From: Betaproteobacteria bacterium
GTDB taxonomy: Bacteria; Pseudomonadota; Gammaproteobacteria; Burkholderiales; Usitatibacteraceae
Reading direction: 5' to 3'
Length of the DNA: 64,000 nt
NCBI GenBank assembly: GCA_016720855.1
Contig: JADKJU010000002.1
Location: 558,001 to 622,000, forward strand
Shown here: positions 1 to 8,581 of the stretch, piece after piece
Position numbering within the stretch: position 1 is the stretch's first letter
Layout of the letters: each line of letters starts with the position of its first letter
Notes under the pieces: generated by a model
Told to the model about the DNA's origin: nothing
The model's database searches: none
Seen by the model: the letters and a program-made list of their open reading frames with translations, nothing else
Made by a program: the position numbers and the translations under genes

Positions 1-843
1 AGCCTGCGTGGCTATGCCGCATCGCTCAATCGGGCGTTGAGCGAGGCCTATCCCGCCTACGAGGCCATCGGTCTCAGGGACGCCACGGGCAACTACCGGC
101 AACTCTCGACGACGCTGCTGCAGATCGAGAACGAGTTCTACGGCACCGTCCGGCCGAAGCGCCGCATCCATCGCGGCGAGCGGCCGCTGCGCGCGCTGGG
201 GGAGCGCGGCGTCGAGTACGTCGAAGTGCGCTGCATCGACGTGAGCCCGTACCATCCGGTCGGGATCGATGCGGCGGGCATGCGGATGATCGACCTGTTC
301 CTGCTGCACTGCCTGCTGACGGACAGCCCGCTGGACTCGCCGCGGGAAATCGCGTCGATGTCGCGCAACCAGTATGGAATCGCGGAGCGGGGGCGCGAGC
401 CGGAGTTGCGCCTGGAGCGCGGGGTCGAGGCGATGGCGCCGGCCGCGTGGGGACGTGAGTTCCTCGCGCAATGCGAGCCGATAGCCGCGGCCCTCGACGC
501 GGCGCACACAGGCACGGCATACCGCGAAGTTCTCGAGGCCGCTGTGGCGACGCTCGCCGAGCTTTCGCTGCTGCCGTCGGCGCGCATCCTGGAAGAGACG
601 CAGTCGCGCTTCGGGCGTTCGTATCCGGCACTGGCGCTCGCGTATTCGGAGCGCCACCGCGACACGCTACTGGGGATGGCGCTGGACGCCGGGGCCGCAG
701 CGAAATACGCGCAGATGGCCGCCGGGTCGATCGCGGAGCAGCGGGAAATCGAGGCGGCCGACGATGTCCCGTTCGAGACCTTCCGCGAGCGCTACCTCGG
801 TCAGGACATGGTCTCCGGCGCGCATTTTCGCGAGACACGCTGA
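1..843 (+). CDS. gshA: glutamate-cysteine ligase, C-terminal part (5' end outside window)
   Basis: The frame is open from base 1, so the start lies upstream of the window. The product is the C-terminal half of an enterobacterial-type (proteobacterial) GshA, which joins glutamate and cysteine with ATP in the first step of glutathione synthesis in the cytosol. Recognisable blocks are LQIENEFYGTVRPKR and VEYVEVRCIDVSPYHPVGI, which match conserved segments of the E. coli enzyme (about 518 residues). About 280 residues are present. The next gene starts 17 bases after the stop on the same strand, so the two may be co-transcribed. Confidence 0.93.
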   Translation, partial: SLRGYAASLNRALSEAYPAYEAIGLRDATGNYRQLSTTLLQIENEFYGTVRPKRRIHRGERPLRALGERGVEYVEVRCIDVSPYHPVGIDAAGMRMIDLFLLHCLLTDSPLDSPREIASMSRNQYGIAERGREPELRLERGVEAMAPAAWGREFLAQCEPIAAALDAAHTGTAYREVLEAAVATLAELSLLPSARILEETQSRFGRSYPALALAYSERHRDTLLGMALDAGAAAKYAQMAAGSIAEQREIEAADDVPFETFRERYLGQDMVSGAHFRETR

Positions 844-860
844 CTGGGCGGCCAAGCGAA

Positions 861-1502
861 GTGAAGACCATCCTCGTTTTGGGCGGAAGCGGGCAGGTCG
901 GAAGGCAGATCGTGGCCCAGGCCCTCGCCCATGCGGCGGTAGGGTGGGTTGTGGCCCCGACCCGCCAGCCGCTGGCGCCCGCCGCGAAGCTGTTCAATCC
1001 GCAAGTCGATTTCGCGCGGCTGCCCGAAGCGGCGGCCTGGTGGGCTGCGGACGCCGCGATCTGCGCGCTGGGAACGACGCGCCGCCAGGCCGGTTCGGCC
1101 GCCGCATTCCGCATGATCGACCACGACTACGTGCTCGCGGCAGCACGCCTTGCGCGAAAGGCCGGGACGCCGGTCTTTGTCTACAACTCCTCGCTGGGCG
1201 CCAACGCCGGCGCCGCATCGCTGTACCTTCGCGTCAAGGGAGAGATCGAGCGCGATCTCGGTGCGCTGGGCTTTTCTTCGTTATGCATCGTCCGCCCGTC
1301 ACTGCTCGACGGCGGCCCGCGGCAAGACTCCCGTCCCGCGGAGGGCGTGAGCCTCTGGCTCGCCAAGGGTCTCGCGCCGATCATTCCACGCCGGTATCGC
1401 GCCATCCCCACGCGCGCCGTCGCAGGCGCGATGCTCGGTGCGGCGCTGGACGCGCGTCCAGGCACGCGCGTAATCGAATCGGACCAGCTGCACGACTACT
1501 AG
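861..1502 (+). CDS. NAD(P)-binding SDR-like protein (HTATIP2/TIP30-like)
   Basis: The 213-residue protein opens with VKTILVLGGSGQVGRQ, a Rossmann strand and GxxGxxG dinucleotide-binding loop (residues 8-14). A later block, YNSSLGANAG followed by YLRVKGEIE, has the serine and YxxxK layout of atypical short-chain dehydrogenases of the TIP30/HTATIP2 type. The substrate is not known. GTG at 861 is chosen because the Rossmann strand begins there; the frame is open upstream but runs inside gshA. It converges on the lipocalin gene with a 25-base gap. Confidence 0.8.
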   Translation: MKTILVLGGSGQVGRQIVAQALAHAAVGWVVAPTRQPLAPAAKLFNPQVDFARLPEAAAWWAADAAICALGTTRRQAGSAAAFRMIDHDYVLAAARLARKAGTPVFVYNSSLGANAGAASLYLRVKGEIERDLGALGFSSLCIVRPSLLDGGPRQDSRPAEGVSLWLAKGLAPIIPRRYRAIPTRAVAGAMLGAALDARPGTRVIESDQLHDY

Positions 1503-1527
1503 CAGGGCAAAGGTCCGAAACGGGATG

Positions 1528-2076
1528 CTACCGTACCGGGAGCGGCTGCGTTTGCGGCGTGCGGCGGAATGCGCTGCGATCGAAGCCGAGCGTGGCGGCG
1601 CGATCCAGAGCGGCATCCAGCGTCGCAGCATCGAGCACAGGCTGGCGCGCCAGCACCCAGGCGTACTTGCGCGAAGGCTCGCCCACCAGCACCCACTGGT
1701 AACCCTTGTCCAGCGCCAGCACCCAGTAGTCGCCATAGAACGGGCGGAAGAAGCTCACGCGCAGCTTGGCGCCGTTGCTGCCTTCCACCACCTTCGCGAT
1801 GCCGGTGGCCTCTTCGACCTCGCCATCGGACTTTCGGCAGCGATTGGTTACCCGTACCGTGTCGCCGTCCAGGCGATAGTTGGCCTGGGTATCCGCCACG
1901 CACATGGACTGGAACGAATTCGGCAGGAGGGCGATTTCATGCCAGGTGCCCGCATAGCGGACGAGGTCGACGGCCTCCACCGTGGGCAGGGGAACGGTGG
2001 GTCCGGTTGCACAGCCGCCCACGCACAGCAGCAAGGCGGTCCGAACGGTGGTGCACCAACGCAAGCGATCGTTCAT
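1528..2076 (-). CDS. lipocalin-family outer-membrane lipoprotein (Blc-like)
   Basis: The 182-residue precursor has a hydrophobic signal ending VGGC, a lipobox with Cys22 as the probable lipidated residue. The mature part has the bacterial lipocalin signature: YAGTWHEIALLPNSFQ, then NYRLDGDTVRVTNRC, and a YWVLALDKGYQWVLVGEPSRKYAWVLAR block, shown here only as its landmarks YWVLALD and AWVLAR. Blc-type proteins sit in the outer membrane and bind lipids under envelope stress. Its ATG shares one base with the stop of the upstream small membrane protein gene (TGATG), so the two are probably translationally coupled. Confidence 0.88.
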   Translation of the reverse strand: MNDRLRWCTTVRTALLLCVGGCATGPTVPLPTVEAVDLVRYAGTWHEIALLPNSFQSMCVADTQANYRLDGDTVRVTNRCRKSDGEVEEATGIAKVVEGSNGAKLRVSFFRPFYGDYWVLALDKGYQWVLVGEPSRKYAWVLARQPVLDAATLDAALDRAATLGFDRSAFRRTPQTQPLPVR

Positions 2077-2345
2077 CAGTTTCCCCGGATTCCCGGTCCC
2101 GGCATCAGGAGGTCGATTGCCGCGACCTGGCTGTCCGTCACACGCACCGCAATGCGGGCCCGCGCCGGTCGTAGCGACACCACGAACGCAGCGGCGATGG
2201 CCACGAGAACGAAGATTGCGCTCACCATACCCGCGAGAGCAATCGCCTCGCGCGTGGCGAGCTCATCCCGGACGCGCTCGTCCAGTGGCCACTTGAGCTC
2301 CTGCTCGGTGGACGCCCGCTGCCACGTGCGCGTGAAGCGCAACAC
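2076..2345 (-). CDS. small single-helix membrane protein, unknown function
   Basis: This 89-residue protein from a GTG start has a charged N-terminal half and one strong membrane helix (about residues 37-59, rich in Ala, Val and Ile), followed by a short tail. I do not recognise the family. The stop overlaps the start of the lipocalin gene by one base, which suggests a two-gene operon. The start is uncertain because no strong ribosome binding site is visible. Confidence 0.55.
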   Translation of the reverse strand: MLRFTRTWQRASTEQELKWPLDERVRDELATREAIALAGMVSAIFVLVAIAAAFVVSLRPARARIAVRVTDSQVAAIDLLMPGPGIRGN

Positions 2346-2478
2346 GATCGAATCGATCTGTCCCGAAGTGATGACGGTCCGGCCGGATCCGGGGCTGCCG
2401 CCGTCCTGGAAGTGAAACGCCGGCGCAACGTGCCGGATTCGCCCCGTGTGCTATCGGGCGCCGGAAGTGCCCCGGAGG

Positions 2479-2817
2479 TTAGCTGCCGATGATTTCATTC
2501 AGGCCCTCGACAACATGGGCCAGCTCTTCGGGTGTGGAACGACCGAGCTTGGCGCCTATTCGTTCCACCGAAAGGGTGCGAATCTGGCTGATCTTGACCC
2601 AGGATCGCTTCGGCAGCTTGAGTGACTGGAGTTCATGGGTCAGCGGGAACGCGGCCCGTTGAGGTTGGCTGGTCAGTGCCAGGGCGATGACTGTTCCGGA
2701 GCGCTCGTTGAACACGTCCTGACTGAGGATCAGGACGGGGCGCAAGCCGGCCTGTTCGCGACCACGGACTGGATTGAAGTCTGCCCAGCGAATTTCGCCC
2801 CTCAATATTCTGGCCAC
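2479..2817 (-). CDS. MazF/PemK-family toxin (endoribonuclease)
   Basis: The 112-residue protein starts VARILRGEIRWADF and contains GLRPVLILSQDVFN, VIALALTSQP and KRSWVKISQIRTLS, the typical MazF/PemK strands and active-site loops. Family members cleave mRNA when freed from their antitoxin. A GTG at 2817 is the likely start. It lies inside the antitoxin gene and gives a 16-base overlap and a normal family length, whereas the longer open frame would add 23 residues with no homology to the family. Overlap and order (antitoxin first) are typical of type II modules. Confidence 0.88.
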   Translation of the reverse strand: MARILRGEIRWADFNPVRGREQAGLRPVLILSQDVFNERSGTVIALALTSQPQRAAFPLTHELQSLKLPKRSWVKISQIRTLSVERIGAKLGRSTPEELAHVVEGLNEIIGS

Positions 2818-3044
2818 GCCTCGAGCTCCTGGCCCAAACCTTCCTCCGCAAGCGCCTTTTCGAAGTTCGGGTCGAGCTTGGCGCACTCGGACGCGAGCCG
2901 GCTTCGTTCCATCCGCGCGAGTTTTTCGGTCACGGCTGCCTGGATCGCGCGACTGCGGTTGGGAAAGAGGTTCTTCGAAACCATGCCGTCGAGGCGGTTC
3001 AGGGTCTCACGGTCGATTGTAATCGCCACCTTGACGCTGGCCAT
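2802..3044 (-). CDS. ribbon-helix-helix (CopG-type) antitoxin
   Basis: The 80-residue protein begins MASVKVAITIDRETLNRLDG, a basic beta strand followed by helices that fits the RHH DNA-binding fold. FPNRSRAIQAAVTEKL forms the second helix, and the acidic C-terminus (EEGLGQELEAWPEY) is the likely toxin-binding part. ATG at 3044 is chosen because GGAA lies 6 bases upstream. A longer TTG start at 3056 exists but is less likely. The gene sits directly upstream of and overlaps the toxin gene, and a palindrome lies just upstream of its start. Confidence 0.85.
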   Translation of the reverse strand: MASVKVAITIDRETLNRLDGMVSKNLFPNRSRAIQAAVTEKLARMERSRLASECAKLDPNFEKALAEEGLGQELEAWPEY

Positions 3045-3059
3045 GTCGCATTCCAAAAG

Positions 3060-3076
3060 TATGACAATAAATCATA
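3060..3076. promoter_or_regulatory. inverted repeat upstream of antitoxin, probable autoregulatory operator
   Basis: TATGA and TCATA form inverted arms separated by 7 bases in an AT-rich patch that stands out in this GC-rich window. It lies 16 bases upstream of the antitoxin ATG and could overlap the -10 region. Type II antitoxins of the RHH class usually repress their own operon through such palindromes. The assignment is inference from position and symmetry. Confidence 0.5.
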
Positions 3077-3167
3077 CCATGATGCGGTGCGGCAAGGAGT
3101 CCGGTGGCGCCCATGTTTCGGTCGTTGCCTTGTACGCCGATACCGTCAAAAGCATGCACCGGAGGAA

Positions 3168-3347
3168 ATGGAGGGTGGAAGAACAAATCTCCATTTCCCT
3201 GCGCCGGATTTTCAGGGGGTGTACCAGATCGATGCCGTGCAGGCGCGTTCGGTGATCGTCAACCGCGTGCCGATCTTCGGTTTCAAGGGCGCTTGCACGC
3301 CCGTTCCCGCTACCAGTGGAAAACAGCGCCCAGCATGGGTCCGTTGA
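3168..3347 (+). other. possible coding remnant with strong codon bias
   Basis: Between the toxin-antitoxin operon and the outer-membrane protein gene a 59-codon open frame reads through with an almost pure G/C third position (for instance QIDAVQARSVIVNRV, PIFGFKGACTP). That bias is a mark of real coding sequence here, yet the frame has no plausible ribosome spacing and ends inside the antisense gene. It may be the tail of a deleted gene. No family recognised. Confidence 0.25.
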
Positions 3348-4146
3348 AGTTCAGGTTCTCGACCGGCTTGCCCGACTTCATCTTGTAGTCGAGATAGCGC
3401 CAGGTGGCGACAAGTCCACCCCACTTGAACTCGTAGCCGAGCCCGATCACGCCCTGCCATGTCAGGTCGGAATCGCCCGTGCCCACGTCGAGGTAGTAGG
3501 GGACGTACCATTTTCCGCCTTCGCCCAGGGCGATCCGCCCCTTGACGCCGACGATCGCATCCCAGTTGGTGGCGTCCACCTCACGGTTGCCCGCACGGCC
3601 CGGCGTCGGAATCGGACCGAGGTTGCCGGTCAACTCCCATTCCAGCTTCTGCTTGATGTCGAGCATGCGTGCCCCGGCGATGAGATCCATCGTCGAATCC
3701 GGCTTCGACACCATCCGCCAGGTTCCCCCCAGCGTCCACGCCAGGCCCTTGAGGTCGTAGTGCGCGTTCCCGTTGACGCCCGCGGGCAGCTCCAGCCCGC
3801 CCAGCGTCAGGTCGCGGGTTCCCGATTTCGAGCCGCCGAGATCGATGTAGATCACGTCGGTGAGCGCGCCCCAGCGCCCGTTGCTCGCCTCGAGCGTGCC
3901 CATGAACGCGAATTTCAGGCTGTCGAGGATCTTCTCGGCGTCGACGCTGATATCGCTGTTGCTTCCCGAGCCGCCGGTGCCCGGAGGAGGGCCCTGGAAA
4001 GTCGTCTTGCCGCTGATGGTGGGCAGGTAGAGATAGATGATGCCATCGTACTTCCAAGTATCCGACGTCTGGGCGTCGGCGTCGGCGGGTATCAGTGTCG
4101 CCGACGCGCACAGCGCGCAAGCGGTGATGGCAACGATTCGTTTCAT
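3310..4146 (-). CDS. outer-membrane beta-barrel protein
   Basis: The 278-residue precursor has a signal peptide (MKRIVAITACALCASATL, cleavage near ADADAQ) and then alternating hydrophobic strands, with many Gly, Trp and Tyr, ending in a C-terminal aromatic (VFHW), as in barrels recognised by BamA. I do not know its ligand. It is the last gene of the minus-strand sulfatase locus, 182 bases after the small secreted protein gene, so it may be co-transcribed or have its own promoter. Confidence 0.75.
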   Translation of the reverse strand: MKRIVAITACALCASATLIPADADAQTSDTWKYDGIIYLYLPTISGKTTFQGPPPGTGGSGSNSDISVDAEKILDSLKFAFMGTLEASNGRWGALTDVIYIDLGGSKSGTRDLTLGGLELPAGVNGNAHYDLKGLAWTLGGTWRMVSKPDSTMDLIAGARMLDIKQKLEWELTGNLGPIPTPGRAGNREVDATNWDAIVGVKGRIALGEGGKWYVPYYLDVGTGDSDLTWQGVIGLGYEFKWGGLVATWRYLDYKMKSGKPVENLNFNGPMLGAVFHW

Positions 4147-4328
4147 GGTCTTCTTCTCCGTTGGGTCCGATTTTCGATCGATTCCCGGCCTGAAAATCCG
4201 TCACGCGTTCGCAGCGGCCTGGTCAACCCGCTATTGAAACACGACCCGTCGAAGCGGGCCCGTATTGCCTGTGCACCGAGGGGCAGTCGGCATGCGCGCC
4301 CGTTTCATTTCCTTGACGAGAGCCCGCA

Positions 4329-4757
4329 TCACGGCCTGACCCTCGAAAACTCGACCGCGAACGTCTGTTTCTCCACCGCCTGGAAGTAGGTGCCCTGCAG
4401 TCGGTCGGTTGCCGCGTCGTATTGCAGCCTGTAGGTCGACCCGGGGTAGTTGACGTCGCGCAGTTCCACGAACACGGCCATCCGGCCGTTCGTCCTGCTC
4501 GCTTCAGCCCGGAACACCTTGATCGGCCGGGGGTTGAAGTAGGTGGCCGAGGCGCGGCCGTCCTTTCCGATCTCGCGCAATTCGAGGACATAGCCGCCAT
4601 CCGATCGCCTCCAGCGCCCTTCCAGGCGCTGAAAATCCGCGTCCTTCGGCGACTGCATCCCCGGACCCGCCGTCTCGGACGCCATGACCTGCGCCACCGG
4701 CATCGCCGTGATGCCGATCGTGGCAAGGCCCAGGAAGAGCAGGCGCATCCGCGTCAT
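4329..4757 (-). CDS. small exported protein linked to sulfatase locus
   Basis: This 142-residue protein has a signal peptide (MTRMRLLFLGLATIGITAM, cleavage near VMASE). The mature part starts DFQRLEGRWRRSDGGYVLEL and has repeated Tyr/Arg-rich strands (YFNPRPIKVFRAEA, YRLQYDAATDRLQG) that suggest a small beta domain. The ATG at 4757 overlaps the maturase stop as ATGA, so translation is probably coupled to the maturase and the gene belongs to the sulfatase operon. The function is unknown. Confidence 0.7.
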   Translation of the reverse strand: MTRMRLLFLGLATIGITAMPVAQVMASETAGPGMQSPKDADFQRLEGRWRRSDGGYVLELREIGKDGRASATYFNPRPIKVFRAEASRTNGRMAVFVELRDVNYPGSTYRLQYDAATDRLQGTYFQAVEKQTFAVEFSRVRP

Positions 4758-6049
4758 CTGCGGCTTTCGATCGGCCGGTTGATGATCAACGGCGCCTTGA
4801 CTGCATCCATCACGAGTGAAACGGGCAACCCGTTCTGGAGCAACTGCGTCATGGCGTGCAGGTACTTGCGGATGTGGCGGAAGAATTTCTTGTGCCCCGC
4901 GCACAGGTAATGAAGCCCCGCCTGGCCGTCATGCGTGGTGAGGAAGCGGTGCTTGGGGCATCCCCCCTGGCACGCGGCCAGCACCTCGCACTCCCTGCAC
5001 GAGCGCGGCAGCGCCGTCTCCTTGGTCACGCCGAACCCGGATTGGAGCGATTTCTCCACCATGCCCGGCAGCGTGTCGGCCAGGATGTTGCCCAGCCGGT
5101 ACTGCGGATAGACCGAGTGGTCGCAGGCATAGACGTCGCCGTTGTGCTCCATCACGAGCGAGCGGCCGCACTGCTTCGCATGGACGCAGACGGCCGCCGG
5201 ATTGCCGATCCACGAATTGAGCGCCCACTCGAAGTTCATGACGAAGACCTTGCCCACGTCGAGGCGGACCCATTCCTCGAAGATGGCGATGAGGAAGTCG
5301 CCGTAGGGTTCCGGCTGCACCGACCACGGCGTGACTTCGGCCTGCACTTCCTTCCTGTCCAGCGCCGCAGGGGCGGCCAGGCGCAGGCCCAGCTTTGCGC
5401 TGCTTGCATCCGGGGGGCGCTCGACGATCGGGATGAACTGGATGAACTCCACGCCCGCCTCGCGGAAGAAGCGGTAGACCTCGAGCGGCCTGGCTGCCGT
5501 GTCATGGGCCACGCAAGCCAGCACGTTGTATTCGACCCGGTGCTTCTGCAGGAGCTTCAGCCCGCGCGTTGTTTCCTCGAAGGTCCCCAGGCCCTTGCGG
5601 GTCTTGCGATAGCGGTCATGGATCTCCTGCGGACCGTCGAGGCTGATCCCGACCATGAACTCGTGATGCTTGAGGAAGGCGCACCACTCGTCGTCGAGCA
5701 GCACGCCGTTGGTCTGCAGGGAATTGCGGATCGTCTTTCGCTTCAGGTACGGCTTCTGCAGCTCGATGACCCGCCGGAAGAAGTCCAGCCCCAGCAGGGT
5801 GGGTTCCCCTCCCTGCCAGACGAACTCGACGACGGGTGTGGGCTGCGCCGAGACGTAGCTTTCGATGAAGGCGCGAAGGACCTCGTCGGACATCCGGTAC
5901 GAGTCCTTCGCGGCGAACAGCGCCTTCTTCTCCAGGTAGAAGCAGTACTCGCAATCGAGGTTGCACGCCGGGCCGATGGGTTTGGCGACGACGTGCAATC
6001 CCTGCGCTGCACCAGAGGCCTGCGGCACGGGGCCCTCCATGACCTTCAT
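4754..6049 (-). CDS. anaerobic sulfatase-maturating radical SAM enzyme (anSME type)
   Basis: The 431-residue protein has the radical SAM cluster motif CNLDCEYC (Cys29, Cys33, Cys36), then WQGGEPTLLG and SLQTNGVLLDDEW, and a C-terminal SPASM region rich in cysteines (CRECEVLAACQGGCP, LCAGHKKFF). anSME enzymes oxidise the active-site Cys or Ser of sulfatases to formylglycine with no need for oxygen. It lies 22 bases after the Cys-type sulfatase gene on the same strand, its obvious substrate, and overlaps the next gene by 4 bases. Confidence 0.93.
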   Translation of the reverse strand: MKVMEGPVPQASGAAQGLHVVAKPIGPACNLDCEYCFYLEKKALFAAKDSYRMSDEVLRAFIESYVSAQPTPVVEFVWQGGEPTLLGLDFFRRVIELQKPYLKRKTIRNSLQTNGVLLDDEWCAFLKHHEFMVGISLDGPQEIHDRYRKTRKGLGTFEETTRGLKLLQKHRVEYNVLACVAHDTAARPLEVYRFFREAGVEFIQFIPIVERPPDASSAKLGLRLAAPAALDRKEVQAEVTPWSVQPEPYGDFLIAIFEEWVRLDVGKVFVMNFEWALNSWIGNPAAVCVHAKQCGRSLVMEHNGDVYACDHSVYPQYRLGNILADTLPGMVEKSLQSGFGVTKETALPRSCRECEVLAACQGGCPKHRFLTTHDGQAGLHYLCAGHKKFFRHIRKYLHAMTQLLQNGLPVSLVMDAVKAPLIINRPIESRR

Positions 6050-6071
6050 GCCGATTGCTTTCGAGCCAGGG

Positions 6072-8567
6072 TCAATCCTTGGTCTTCATCGCCGCTTCCA
6101 TCTTCTTGATGTCGGCGGGCGACAACTGCGGCCGGTCGAGCTTGACCGTCAGCTTGTCGAGCCTGGCAGTCAGGGTGAACGGCGGCTTGTAGTCGGCGTC
6201 GTTCACGCCGGTGAGCGTGTCGGAGCCGATGTCGAAGCTCTCGTCCCACTGCAGGATCATCGGCAGGGTCTTGGGCATGGTCCTGGTGGCGACGACCTTG
6301 CCGTCGACCTTGAGCGTGCCCGTTCCGGGGCGGCCGACGCCACTGAAGTTGTTGTAGGTCAGCGTGCCCGCGCCCAGGCCGTCGTACTTGAAGTCGAACT
6401 CGACGGTGTGCTTGCCGGCCGTGAGCGCGTCCGGGCCTTCCCACTTGATTCGCTCCAGGTCGACCATGTTCCACAGCCACACCGGCTTGCCCTTGAGCAG
6501 GTAGAAGCCGTAGCCGGCGAACCGGCCACCCGAGGTGAGGATCATGCCCTCGGCGCCGCCCTGCGGCACCTCGATTTCCGCCGTGACGGTATAGGAGGTG
6601 TTCAGCAGCAGCGGAGAATCACCCTGCGGCAGGCCGACCATCGGCCGCGTATAGACGAACTCGCTGCGCCCGGCGGTGATGTTGGGCCGCGGTGCCACGA
6701 TGCGCGCGGCCACCGATGCGTCCATCGGGAACACATGGTGCTGTTTCGCCTCGGCGATGAATTTCTGCTTCATCGCCTTGACCCTCTGCGGGTCCTTCGC
6801 CGCGAGGTCGTTGGTCTGGCTGAAGTCGGTGTTCAGGTCAAAGAGTTCGAGCACCTGGTTGTTCAGCGGGTCGGCATTCGCCGGGCCCGAAACCTCCCAA
6901 GGTGCACGGTTGACCTTGGTGCTGAGGAACCAGCCGTCCTGGTACAGCGCCCACTGGCCGAACATCTCGAAATACTGGGTCTTGTGGCGCGTTGCGACCT
7001 TGGCGTTGGTCGCGTCGAAGGTGTAGGCGAAGCTCGTGCCTTCGATCGGCGCCTGCCTGATGCCATCCACCATCTCGGGCGCGCGGATGCCGGCCGCCTC
7101 GAGGATCGTCGGCACGACGTCGATCACGTGCACGAATTGCTCGCGCAGGCCGCCCTTGTCCTTGATGCGCGCCGGCCACGACACCACCATGTTCTGGTTG
7201 ACGCCGCCCAGTTGCGAGGCGTTCTGCTTGAACCACGAGAACGGCGTGTCGAAGGCCCAGGCCCAGCCGGCCGACATGTGGTTGTAGGTCTGCTCGGTGC
7301 CCCACACGTCGTAGAACTTCATCTGCACCTCGGCGGGCAGCTGGTTCACGCCGTTGAAAAACGCCACCTCGTTCGGCGTGCCCAGCGGCCCACCCTCGGC
7401 GCTGGTGCCGTTGTCGCCGTTGATGTAGATGACGAGCGTGTTGTCGAGCCGGCCCAGGTCCTGGAAGCTCTGGATCACGCGCCCGATCTCGTGGTCGTTG
7501 TAGGCGGCGTAGGCGGCGAAGATCTCGACCTGGCGGATGAAGAGCTTCTTCTCGTCGGCGCTCAACTGAGCCCACGGCTTCAGCATTTGCGAAGGCCATG
7601 GCGCGAGCTTCGTGTCCTTGGGGATCACGCCGAGCCGCTTCTGGTTCTCGAAGATGCGCTCGCGCACCTTCTCGTAGCCGTCGTCGAACAGCTTCATCTT
7701 GGCGATCTTGTCCACCCACTCCCTGGTCGGGTGGTGCGGCGCGTGCGTGGCGCCCGGCGCGTACTTGATGAAGAGCGGCTTGCCCGGCTGGATCTGGTGC
7801 ATGCGCGTCATGTAGTCGATGGCGTCATCCGCCATGCCGGTGACGAGATTCCAGCCCGGCTTGCCCTCGAACGGATAGATCTGCGTCGTGTTGCGGAACA
7901 GGTTCGGCTGCCACTGGTTGGCGTCGCCGCCGTTGAAGCCGTAGAAATACTCGAATCCCATGCCGGTCGGCCAGAGGTCGAATGGCCCGGCCTGGCTGGC
8001 GGTGAAAGTCGGCGTGTTGTGATTCTTGCCGAACCACGAGGTGGCGTAGCCGTTGTCCCTGAGGATGCGGCCGATGGTGGCCTTGTCCTTGGCGATGATG
8101 CTGTTGTAGCCGGGGTAGCCGGTCGACTGCTCGGACACGACGCCGAAGCCGGCCGAGTGGTGGTTGCGGCCGGTGATCAGCGCGGCACGCGTGGGCGAGC
8201 ACAGCGCCGTCGAGAACATGCGGTTGTAGCGCAGGCCTTCGTTCGCGATGCGGTCCATCGCCGGCGTCGGGATCACGCCACCGAAGGTGCTGGGCACGCC
8301 GAAGCCGGCGTCGTCCGTGATGATCAGCAGCACGTTGGGGGCGTCCTTGGGCGGCGTGATGCGCGGCGCCCACCACGGCTTGGATTGCAATGCACCTTCC
8401 TTGATCACGCCGCCGAACTTCGGGTCGGGCGCGGGAAGCTGCTTGCCGCTGATGGTCGTCGTGGCGCTGGGCGCGCCCGCCACGCCGGTAACCGTCTGCG
8501 CGCGGGATGCCGTCGTACCCAATGCCGCGATCGCGGCGACCAGCACGGCGATGGTGTGCCTCTTCAT
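6072..8567 (-). CDS. periplasmic arylsulfatase, Cys-type
   Basis: The 831-residue precursor has a signal peptide (MKRHTIAVLVAAIAALGTTA, cleavage near SRAQ) and the alkaline phosphatase-fold sulfatase core: LLIITDDAGFG with metal-binding aspartates (85-86) and CSPTRAALITGR, in which Cys123 is converted to formylglycine. The length and C-terminal beta domain match the large AtsA-like group. The start at 8567 is chosen over an ATG at 8585 because AAGGAG lies 6 bases upstream and the signal peptide then starts cleanly. The sulfate ester is unknown. Probably operonic with the outer-membrane protein gene upstream and the maturase downstream. Confidence 0.93.
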   Translation of the reverse strand: MKRHTIAVLVAAIAALGTTASRAQTVTGVAGAPSATTTISGKQLPAPDPKFGGVIKEGALQSKPWWAPRITPPKDAPNVLLIITDDAGFGVPSTFGGVIPTPAMDRIANEGLRYNRMFSTALCSPTRAALITGRNHHSAGFGVVSEQSTGYPGYNSIIAKDKATIGRILRDNGYATSWFGKNHNTPTFTASQAGPFDLWPTGMGFEYFYGFNGGDANQWQPNLFRNTTQIYPFEGKPGWNLVTGMADDAIDYMTRMHQIQPGKPLFIKYAPGATHAPHHPTREWVDKIAKMKLFDDGYEKVRERIFENQKRLGVIPKDTKLAPWPSQMLKPWAQLSADEKKLFIRQVEIFAAYAAYNDHEIGRVIQSFQDLGRLDNTLVIYINGDNGTSAEGGPLGTPNEVAFFNGVNQLPAEVQMKFYDVWGTEQTYNHMSAGWAWAFDTPFSWFKQNASQLGGVNQNMVVSWPARIKDKGGLREQFVHVIDVVPTILEAAGIRAPEMVDGIRQAPIEGTSFAYTFDATNAKVATRHKTQYFEMFGQWALYQDGWFLSTKVNRAPWEVSGPANADPLNNQVLELFDLNTDFSQTNDLAAKDPQRVKAMKQKFIAEAKQHHVFPMDASVAARIVAPRPNITAGRSEFVYTRPMVGLPQGDSPLLLNTSYTVTAEIEVPQGGAEGMILTSGGRFAGYGFYLLKGKPVWLWNMVDLERIKWEGPDALTAGKHTVEFDFKYDGLGAGTLTYNNFSGVGRPGTGTLKVDGKVVATRTMPKTLPMILQWDESFDIGSDTLTGVNDADYKPPFTLTARLDKLTVKLDRPQLSPADIKKMEAAMKTKD

Positions 8568-8581
8568 GGTGAGCTCCTTAG

